From NCBI RefSeq assembly GCF_902459465.1, contig NC_047066.1:11597047-11661046 (forward strand): a DNA stretch of 64,000 nt, in the 5' to 3' direction. The translations under genes and the position numbers were made by a program. Positions 1-10,600 of this stretch are shown here, piece by piece (positions within the stretch are counted from its first letter, which is position 1; the number at the start of each line of letters is the position of its first letter). The DNA comes from Asterias rubens (taxonomy: Eukaryota; Echinodermata; Asteroidea; Forcipulatida; Asteriidae). The notes under the pieces were generated by a model. It was not told where the DNA came from and searched no databases. It saw only the letters and a program-made list of their open reading frames with translations.

Positions 1-57
1 TTAAGTAGTATTTGATGAAGCGTTGCACGATGTGGAATTTTTATATATATACATTTC

Positions 58-345
58 CTTTGTTGATGAACAAACCGCCTTGGTTGGAATGGACGGCAGA
101 ATGTAAAACACTCAATCGTTTTAACAGATGTTTTAACCAAATTCACGATTTCTGCAAACTCGCAATTAAATACAACACCTCCCATAATTATTTGTTTTGT
201 TTTCAACACATTCAACAATTTTTTTGAATGTTTTTGTATCATTGTTACAAACAGGAATCTGTGTTTGGATTGCATTTATCGCTTCCCATATTTTCCAACC
301 TGGGTTGGCAAAAACTTGGGCTGTGACGTTGCAAAAGAAAGGTCC
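58..345 (+). repeat. Dispersed repeat, copy 1
   Basis: This stretch shares a start (around AACAAACCGCCTTGGTT), an internal layout and an end (around GGCAAAAACT-GGGCTGTGA) with 58136-58390, inside an intron of GGT copy B. The two are clearly diverged copies of one short dispersed repeat. No coding potential is visible; the class is unknown to me. Confidence 0.6.
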
Positions 346-535
346 ACTAACTAGAAACTAGTCGTAAACTTGCTAGAACATGTACAAGTAATAAATCTCT
401 TTTGTTGGGAGTGCTGGCTCTGAAATAAAAAGCATTCTCCTGAAGTGGAGCAGAGTATACTGTTCGAAACGTTCAGACCTCACCGGCTCTTTTCAGATAC
501 AACGTTCTTTACCCAAGAGACTTAATTCATTGTTA
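340..535 (+). repeat. Retroelement-end repeat with hammerhead-like fold
   Basis: Holds the motif CTGAAG, a short stem (GAGCAG / CTGTTC) and GAAAC, seen again near 2500, 16350, 38850 and 53020. Flanking blocks (ACTAT...AAACTTGC, a GGCTCTGAAA region, CACCGGCTCTTTTCAG) recur with it. The layout resembles the terminal repeats of Penelope-like retroelements, which are known to carry hammerhead motifs; the assignment is inference. Confidence 0.45.
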
Positions 536-1555
536 TACCTGCAAGTTTTCTATTTATTTATGGTTAATTCTTAGCTATACTCACCTTATTCGAAGAACTG
601 CTCTTGGGTTGAACCGTCTTTCGCTGAAATGACTTTGTAAGGAATTTTTCTCTTTACACATTTTGATAGATGATGTTGTTTCAAGACGAAGAACATACAC
701 ACTGTTTGTTTGGCAGGGGCCAGGACGCTGCACAAAAATACATGTACCATGACAAAAAAAATTGTAAGAGGAACGATAGACTTAAGCAGCACGATAAACT
801 TAAGCAGCCAAGATAGGATGATCTCAAATATATAGATGTTACAGTTTTCTAACAGTTGGGGTCCATAGGAAACATTAAAAAAATATATTGAGTCTCTTGT
901 AACAAGGGTATTACGTAATCATTATCATTCATAAGTAGTTTTTGACTCTCGGCTAAAAAAGCCGCGCGGCTGGGTGCATTTTTGACTCGAGTTATTAACT
1001 ACTACAAATGTAAATGCAAATTTTTAGAGTAAAATGGTTTGTAACTGGTATCTACGATGTCTATTTGGTAATAGTTGAAATATTGAGGACATCCCTTATT
1101 GGCTCTTTAAGCAAATTAAAAGCCATTTTAAATTTAATATCTTAACTTTCTGGTCAAATGTGCCAAAAAGCGGAACTAGCATTTTTTTTTTTAGTATCCT
1201 TGTAGATTTGCTTTCGAAGTTTTTGTTATTTCCACAATCATTGGTTGAGATAGAGGGATCCCTGGAGCAGGGGGGGGGGGGGGGCTGCAAGGCACCTCCT
1301 TTTAAATGGTAAAATACGCCTCTTGCTAAAAAGCTTTATAAAGCACAATCTTGGATTAATAGGGGTAAAGCAATTTTCTTGTGAAGGTACTGAGATAATT
1401 GTCTTCAGTTTGTTTACTGATGTATTCGGCTGTGAGTGACTGACATTAAAATGAATAGGGATGGCAAATAATTTATTAATTGATTTTTAAAAATATTTTC
1501 CAATTTTGTGATCAAACGAAACATTGTTACTTACTCTTTGTTTTTATTTTCTCAG
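536..1555. other. Non-coding stretch before first visible GGT-A exon
   Basis: No convincing exon is visible. It holds a G run near 1270-1282 and AT-rich simple sequence. GGT copy A needs an upstream exon with a start codon that ends in codon phase 2; I could not find it here, so it may lie here unseen or left of the window. Confidence 0.5.
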
Positions 1556-1624
1556 CTTAAGTGTATCAGCCAGCGTTAAGAAGGGAAAACACCATTCGGA
1601 TCCCCCCAAATACAACGACGATGT
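1556..1624 (+). CDS. GGT: GGT-A exon (cytosolic tail)
   Basis: Acceptor ttctcag, donor gtaagt. Encodes a charged N-terminal segment (KKGKHH, then acidic). It begins with the third base of a codon, and the frame hits a stop upstream in the intron without an ATG, so a preceding exon is required. No strong homology supports it beyond correct phase to the next exon. Confidence 0.65.
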
Positions 1625-4600
1625 GTAAGTAAATCATATCTAAACTGAGTATAGCACTACTAATGTGCATTTTTGTTATCCCAATTTTTTTGCGAGGTTA
1701 TTACAAAAGTGTGACCCTATAACCTTCAAAGGATGACATGAATTGCTCTTCCGAAAACAATCCATGCTACATGTTGTTGATTTTTGGTTTAACATTGGTT
1801 ACATCTTTCGTATGTAATGATAATTCGGTTTGCTTTAATGTGTTAGCTTTTGGAGTGATCAGTTACATTCTACATAATAAGTCATTAAGAGTCTTGATTT
1901 GGCGAGAAGATGAGGCGTTGTACTTCATACACAAGCTGCGCTTTGGGCACGCTTGTGTTCTTTGCTGTGCCCCTACGTCATAAAACTATTGTATCACTTT
2001 CTTGCATTGTATTTATATTGAATAATTTCGAAATAGATGTTTGTGTGTTTGATTTGAGTCTCATTTTTATGACACTGTCCCTATCTCAACCTCGTCCACA
2101 GGGAGGCTTCTAAGAAGACAGCAGGCGACAAAGAGAAACGAAAGGGCGTCCCCTCGTGTTGGTTCGTCGCCTTGGTGTTATTACTCGGTGTTGGCATCAT
2201 TGCGGCCTTACTGGTTGGGTTATACCTAGGCCATCCCGATCCCGCCTTAGATCCTTATCAATTTTTCGGAGGAGCCGTCTCGTCCGATCACAAACTCTGC
2301 TCAGAAGTCGGCAGGTGAGCTTAGACAAGAGAAGAAATATCTACTTTGTATATGTGTATATGTTTGAAACTTTGCATGGGGTAAAAAATTATAACAAACT
2401 ATAAATATTGTAAACAAAAATAAATCTTTGTTAAGGGAGTGTTGGCTTTGGAAGGAGCTTGTTTGGTATCGACGTTACTAACAGTAACTCTGATCGTCTT
2501 CAGGGGAAAAAGAAGACGAGCATGCAAACTATACTGTTCGAAATGTCGAAACCAAACATACTCCTTTCAAAAGTTGTCCGTATAAAATGAAAAGTGTCCA
2601 TGAATATTTTGTAGATTTGACTCGTACGTTTAGGTCATCCATAACGATTTTGTTGATAACAGTGTAGTATCTCAATCAGTTAACAAACCACTCTGTAATT
2701 CTTTGGTAAATTCTCCTTAAATTAAAAAAAAATAATGATCAAGATTTTTTACAATAATAATGTGGTGGTTTTTTTTCCACACAGAGATATCATGATAAAT
2801 GGCGGCAATGGGATTGACGCTGCCATAGCGACCGTGTTCTGCGTGGGCGTGGTCAACCTACAGGTTGGAGGTATTGGTGGAGGGGGTTTCCTGACTTTTT
2901 ACCTCAAGGCCAATGATACTGTTTTCACCATCGACTCCCAGGTTGCTGCTCCCGCCTATGCTGAGCCTAACATGTTCGACAACACAGAAGCAGAAGCTTC
3001 TAAAGGTAAAGTCAGGAAAAATAAATTTGGAATGAGTTTTTTTTTCTTTTTTTTTTTCTTTTTTTTTTTTGTATGCAAGTCGCCTGACACACAAGGCCTG
3101 AAGGCCACTTCAAGATGCTACAATTATATTTTCCAGAGGCCACCTACACCTAGGTCTGAAACAGGGTTACCCCTCTCACAGTCCATTCGAATGTAGGCTT
3201 GGGTATCATCAGTCCGAAGCCTGGCCGGTAGAGCAGAAAGCACTACCTCCCCAATTGTATGTAGCAAGTGTCACGACCGGGATCCGAACCCACACCCTGC
3301 TGATCAAACACCAGTGCTTGAATCCGGTGCTCTTAACCGCTCGGCCATGACACTGCCAAATGGCTGTGAAATGTATTTAAACTTAGTTTGTTATTCTGCC
3401 TGTGCTACACCTGATGTTATGTGTTATTGGAGTACAGTAGAACCTTCTAAATGCCTCACAGCCTTATACATAATTACAAATAAAAAATTTATGAAAATTT
3501 ATATAGCTCACAAATCCAACAAAGTGCGCATGGCGCTGAATATACCAAAAACATACATATTGTAGGCCTACATATAACCAAAATTAAAGCCTAAGCTGAA
3601 TATCTATACAATACAAATGCAATATCTTTATAAGAAAACATCCAAGTGAAAAAAAAACAATTACAACCATTTACTCAAATACTTGTTTGAAAAGATGTGT
3701 TTTAAGGTTTGTTTTAAGTTGGGTAACATGTAGATCACAACCTGATGTTTCTTCATACAAATATAATCTTAAACTCTGGAGATGCCCGTTTCCCGAAAAA
3801 TGGATTAGTCTTGCTTTATTATAATTGGGTTTTTTTAATGTTAAAGTCAATGTTTGTTTATGTTAAAGGCAGCAGTGGCCGCTATTGGTAATTGTCAAAG
3901 ATTAGCCTTCACAGTTGGTGTATCTCAACATATGCATAAAATAGCAAACCTGTCAACATTTTAGCTCAATCGGTCATCGAACTTGCGAGATAATAATGAA
4001 AGAAAAAACACCCTTGTCACACGAAGTTGTGTGCGTATAGATGGTTGATTTCGAGACCTCAAGTTCTAAACCTGAGGTCTTGAAATCAAATTCGTGGAAA
4101 ATTACTTCTTTCTCGAAAAAGTGTCGACTGCCTTTAAAGTGCACACTATTCATAATTACTCAAAATAATTATTAGCTTAAAACCTCACTTGGTAACGAGT
4201 AATGGGGAGAGGTTGATAGTATCACACATTGTGAGAAACGGCTCCCCGAGTGACGTAGTTTTTGAAAAAGAAGTAATTTTCCACGGGTTTGATTTCGAGG
4301 CCTCATAATAAGATGTTGTGGTCTAGAAATCAAGCATCTGTAAGCACACAACTTCGTTTGATAAGGGTGTTTTTCTTTCATTGATCTCACAACTTCGACG
4401 ACCGATTGAGCTCAAAATTTACCCCTCTTTACAGGTGGCAGGGCAATCGCAATACCCGGGGAAGTAGCCGGTCTCTATAACGCATCCAAACTGTATGGGG
4501 GCGACATATCGTGGGCCGCTCTTCTGGAACCTTCCATTCGTTTAGCAAAGGGAGGTTTTGCAATAACCGAATCGCTAGCCAATGCAATGAAAGCCAACAA

Positions 4601-4639
4601 AGACGATATTCTTGAAGATGTGTATATGAGGTAAAATCA

Positions 4640-4680
<41 letters not shown>

Positions 4681-7640
4681 ACATTTGGAACATTTTTGTA
4701 GACCTGAATTTTTTTTTTACATAATTGCAGTTTAATTTACCAAAAAAGATAAAAATCTTACTTTGGAAGTTTTTGCTAATAGAATGGTGCCAGTACTGTT
4801 TTTCAAAAATGTGACATAATTTTGAAAATTACTTGATTTGACTTCAGATGACCAGAAATGGTTGAAGTAATGTGTATAGATTTGCTCAAGGATGGTCATG
4901 GTCGATGGAAAACTTTCATTGTGCATACATTACATTGATATGGCAAAATATCAACCAGGTTATTCATGTTGAAAGTGTTATAATACCAACCAAAACGAAC
5001 TATTCTGAAGAAATACTTCCAGTTCTTCTTAAGATGACCTGCAATGAATTGACTTATTTGCATTATTCATTACAAACTTCCAGAAACATCCTAGCCCCTG
5101 AGGGTGACCTGAAGTCACGTGGAGACACCATTACTCTGCCTCATCTGGCTGATACTCTTAAGAGAATCGCTAAGGATGGAGCTGAAGGCTTCTATGAGGG
5201 AAGTCTAGCCGAGGACATCGTGGCAGACGTGGCAGAGGCAGGTAAGGTTATCTCAATGTAGAGTGTAGACTTGATTCAAGTCCCGTTCTCGTGTGAGGGG
5301 TTCCTAAGCGCCAGCTACACCGTATAGCAGAGCGCGCTCGCCATCAAAATGTTTTCCCGAGAACAGGTTGGTTGCGAATGCAGAGCATCACAAAACAATA
5401 GTTTTTCTGGCGTTTACACGTGATTGGGACTTGAGTCAAGTTTAGGTTAAAGGGATGCTGCAATGAATTCAACCCTCGACGTCACGTCGGGAATTCAAAC
5501 ATATCGGCGGCAAAAAGAGTCTGGTCTCTAACTACACGCGCCTAGGTACCAGACCACACAGTGCACGTTTATGCAAATGAAGGCTCCCTTTAATCTCGTG
5601 AAAACCATTTTTAAAATACTTGCGCATTTAATACAAAATATAAAAACATATTTCAGGTTTTAAAAGTCATGTTTAACCAATTAAATGAATACAAAAAAAA
5701 ACACCGCAGCCACCTTTTAAGTGTGAACTTCTTACACTTAATTGAGTTTTAATGGCGCTGGACCGCTTGGTAATTATACTCAAAATAATTGTCATCAAAA
5801 CGTAATTGGTAACGAGCACCAAAGGAGAGCTGTTGAAAGTGAGAAAATGCTTTGAGAAACCGATCCCTCTGACGTAACGTATTTTTTGAGAAAGGGGTAT
5901 TTTCTCACTCGAGTAAAACATACTTTAGGCCTGAGCCTTTTATTAGACTTCTTACAGCACACAAATTTGTGCAACAATGATGTCTTGTTTTTGTATTTGT
6001 TTATGCAACTTCGATGATCAATAAATTAGTCAATATTATTTTGAGATACACCAAGTGAAATTACTCGTCTTTGACAATTAACAAAGGTGTCCATTGCTTT
6101 TAAAATTTTTATACGGGAATTCTAAAACGCTCCACAAGAAGTTATATACAGCAGTGCCCTATTCTTTCTCAAGATCTGTTGAAAGACATTATAGGCGCCA
6201 TTGCTCGCTAGGAGTTTGAGCAAATTTGGATGAATAAATAAAACTTGACGAGTATATTGAAGGGCCTTTTCCCAAAATCCGGCTTGTGCTCCCGATCCGG
6301 CTTGTGCTCCCGATCCGGCTTGTGCTCCCGATCCGGCTTGTGCTCCCGATCCGGCTTGTGCTCCCGATCCGGCTTGTGCTCCCGATCCGGCTTGTGCTCC
6401 CGATCCGGCTTGTGCTCCCGATCCGGCTTGTGCTCCCGATCCGGCTTGTGCTCCCGATCCGGCTTGTGCCTCCGATCCGGCTTGTGCTCCCGATCCGGCT
6501 TGTGCTCCCGATCCGGCTTGTGCTCCCGATCCGGCTTGTGCTCCCGATCCGGCTTGTGCTCCCGATCCGGCTTGTGCTCCCGATCCGGCTTGTGCTCCCG
6601 ATCCGGCTTGTGCTCCCGATCCGGCTTGTGCTCCCGATCCGGCTTGTGCTCCCGATCCGGCTTGTGCTCCCGATCCGGCTTGTGCTCCCGATCCGGCTTG
6701 TGCTCCCGATCCGGCTTGTGCTCCCGATCCGGCTTGTGCTCCCGATCCAGCTTGTGCTCCCGATCCGGCTTGTGCTCCCGATCCGGCTTGTGCTCCCGAT
6801 CCAGCCTGGGCCCTATCAAATGTTTGCACAGTGTCCAACTTGCACAGTGTTTAAAATTAAACTGTGAGACTGGACGACGGCCTTAAAACTGACATAATGG
6901 TGATGATGACGAACAGCACCTGAAAATTCAAACCCTGTACGAATCAAGCTGTCTTTTTTTCTTCAAAATTGATTCAAATTTACCAACTCAGTCAGTTCCC
7001 ATGTCAATTTCAGTGACTTTAGAGCTGCGTTGTCTCTTCCAATCCAAACCACTTCAATTTTCTTTTATTATGTTTATACTTTATTTTGTCTTATTTCAAC
7101 TTAATAACCAAATCCCATTTTGAAATATTGGTTGCAGGTGGAAACATTACCTTAGAAGATTTGAAGCATTACAGTTCTCTGGTTAAGAAGCCTGTATCTG
7201 TAGAACTTGGCGGTGGACAACTCTATGCAGCTGGGGGCATAAAGACCTACGCACCACCTCCGCCATCTAGCGGAATTGTTACAACTTATATTCTTAATAT
7301 TTTAGAAGGTAAGTGTCAAGGATGAATAGGTTTTATTTCGCAGGTCTCTGCAATCAATAAATTCAAGGTTTCTTAAAAAGTATTATGGCAAAGGCTGAAT
7401 TGAGTCATATACATGTACAGCGATTAATTCAAAACGCGGAAAAACAATTCTTTATTTCCCATAAAATATTGCATTTCAGACAGAAATATTTAAAGAGATG
7501 TTTTCTACTATCATCATCAATATACCTTGTAAGTTTTTCGTAAATCTGTGATCTCAGACGAGTTTTTTTTCTTCTAACCAATTCTGTAATGTTCCTTTAA
7601 TTTAATAGATGTTAAATTTGTATCAGGGATAAAGGATATT

Positions 7641-7676
<36 letters not shown>

Positions 7677-10600
7677 ATATACACCTATGTGTGTAGCACT
7701 GTATACTAAGTACTTCCCCGAGTCCTGTGAACAAAACCCACAGACATTTAATACTCGGGTGGGATTCGAACCCACGACCTTTGCAATTCCAGAGCAGTGT
7801 CATACCAAGTTGGTATGACACTGCTCTGGAATTGCAAAGGTCGTGTATGACACTGCAAAGGTCGTGGGTTAGAATCCCACCCGAGTAAAATGCCTGTGGG
7901 TTTTTTTCACAGGACTCGGGAAAGTACTGAGTATACAGTGCTACACACATCGGTGTATATGGGAAAGAAGAAAACAAAAACGAATGTTCCTTTAATTCTT
8001 TAACTTTGTTTATTCGCGCCTTTTATCTGTTTCCGTAGGCTACGACTTCTCCCTGTGGAGTGTGGAGCCTGATAAGGTTGTAGAGACCTACCATTATATG
8101 CTGGAGGCTTTCAAGTTTGCCTTCGCTAATCGGTGCAGGTTGGGGGACCCTGCATTTGAAGAATCCGTAGGGGAGGTATGCTTTTGATGCTCTAGTTTAT
8201 TTGTTGGTTTGTTTGGGCTTGTTTGTTGGGGGTGGGGTGCGGTTTTTTGTAAGTTTGTTGGGTTGTTTGTTTATTGGCTGGGGTGTTTGTTTGTTTGTTT
8301 GGTTGTTTCTTTATATATATTTTTCCTCAAGGGAACTCGGCAAACTCCCACTTCGGCAAGCTAGCAACAGTCAATCTCTTTTATCACACTTATTTCTATG
8401 GTTTTGTTTTTATTATCATAGGCTGTCAAAGAGATGTTGTCATCATCAACTAGTGAAATACGTGCAGAGATCAAAGACACCGCTCAAGATTTTAGTCACT
8501 ATGGCAGTGTGTACGCCACTCAGACCGATACCCCTGGAGGCGCCACTCATGTGTCTGTAGTAGACAGGGATGGAAATGCTGTTTCCTACACAACCTCAAT
8601 CAGCCTCGAGTAAGTCGTTCCTCGTCCCGTGTTTTCACATGTATTTCATTTTATGAAGACATTTTTAATCTATACTTATTGGGGAAAGCACGTCGCCATT
8701 TAAATGATTTGGGTACTCTTTATTCAAAACAAAACACAATGGCTAAAGATTTTTTAAACTGACACGGTTTGAAGACAGTGATGGTAGCACCTCGGTATTG
8801 TTTGCCGAAGTGCTGTGGTTTTTGAGAAATAAATTTTGTCTTTTGGAGAAGACAATTGTTTTAGCACGTAAAACGTGTTTACGCGACTCTCTGGAAAAAC
8901 ATAATATTGCTCTGAGATTTTCAATTTTTTTAACACACTAATCAACTAATTAACACACATTGGTGTATATGGTATAAAAAAGAATTAAATTCTTAATCAC
9001 CTATACAAACTTAAATGTATTTTTTTTTTCAAATTGTTGCGGTACCCACTGCTAAAATATAGGATTCGATCTGCCTCTAACTACCGGACAGTTTCGGTGA
9101 TCTAGTTGGTAAGGCACTGCTCTAGAATTGCAAGGGTCGTGGGTTCGAATCCCACCCGAGTAACATGCCTGTGATGTTTTTTCCCCAGGACTCGGAAAGT
9201 ACTGAGTACACAGTGCTAACGCACAAGTTGAGGTTGTTACTTTGCCATAATCATGAAAATTATTCGTCTTATAATTTGTCATGATATTTATTTTTAAATT
9301 GTTTAGTTTTGGCGCCAAAAGGCGGGGCAACCGCACTGGTATCCAATTCAACGCAGGGATGGGTGATTTTACGTTACCGAGCAGTCCAGAAGTAGACAAC
9401 CTTAAACCATCGCCAAAAAACTATATCATGGCAGGGAAGCGCCCTCTCTCGTCCATGTCTCCGATGATTTTTGTAGAGGCATCGGGCGAGGTGAAGGCCG
9501 TGGTTGGTGCATCAGGAGGATCCGAAATGATTACATCAACTGCCATGGTAAGCGAATAATTGAGAGTCCTTTCCGGTCTATGGGAACCAATAATTTGTAC
9601 TATGTGGTTTGTGTTTGATAATGATAGGTACAAATAATGAGTGTCAGAGGTACTTTTTCTGGGAATGCTGTAGTGTTTATTCAAAATAATATTTTGTTAA
9701 TTCGCGATAATTTTGTTTGCTGAACGATTTGAAGAGTTAAAGATGTGTTCATCTGCTCACTTTCCCAATGTGAACTCCATCCAAATTAAACATTGACAAA
9801 TGTTTGGGAATCAATGTACGATTAAGTGGGTATAGGGATACACACATCTGTTGGGATTTAACATAAGGTTTAAACATTGACATAATATTATCTCCTCGGC
9901 ATATTAAATCACTAGTGCATGAGATATTAGGAAGGTTTCGCATACGAGCGGATACGGTTAGTGCGACGGATACGTCATCATTTGACGTCATACGCTACTC
10001 GCTATCCGCTATACGTACAGACGACACCTCATTGAACCCAAGTCTCGACACTCATGGGGTGACAGGTCTTTTTCTTCAGCCGCGCCACGCATCTGGAACT
10101 CTCTACCACTTAATCTTCGATCTTGTGTTTGTACCGCAAAATTCAAGTCTCTTCTCAAAACTTATCTTATGTCACAGGTTTTCAATGACTAATTTTGTTG
10201 TGTCTGTTTTTCTTTGTGTTTTGTTTTTGTTTTTGTTTTTGGTTTTACTGCGCCTTGAACACCCAGCAGGGTGGATATGTGCGCATTACAAGTCTTATTA
10301 TTATTATTATTATTATTACTGATATCGTGCTTGCTACACGTACGTACGTTACGGATAGCTATCCGTATGCGTATGCGTATCCGTTCGAGTGCGAAACCTC
10401 CCTGTTGCCAATTCTTGACTAGCAGGGTTTATTACAACGTCCCACTTCAACTCTTGTGCATTTGTGATATAGGTATTGTAAGCACTTTGTAATTTGCCTT
10501 CCTCTTATAGATGGCGATACAATCTATATGGTTTGAGGAGAATGTCATTGCAGCGATGAAGCGGTCCCGAATTCACACGGAGTTGACCACAGACAATGGA

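Noticed and set aside
4872-5261. Single 129-residue frame with its own ATG
   Set aside because: Only the part from 5084 is coding, as an exon of GGT copy A; the rest is intron that happens to be open.
6122-6886. Long open frames (193-238 residues) on both strands, coding GAQAGS-, PDREHK- or CSRSGL-type repeats
   Set aside because: They all arise from an 18-bp unit without stops in several frames. No start context, splice fit or homology supports translation.
7740-7900. tRNA genes at the GGATTCGAACCC / GGTTCGAATCC sites (also near 3290 and 9140)
   Set aside because: Acceptor stems are poor or the head runs straight into a shared body and tail; these are SINEs.
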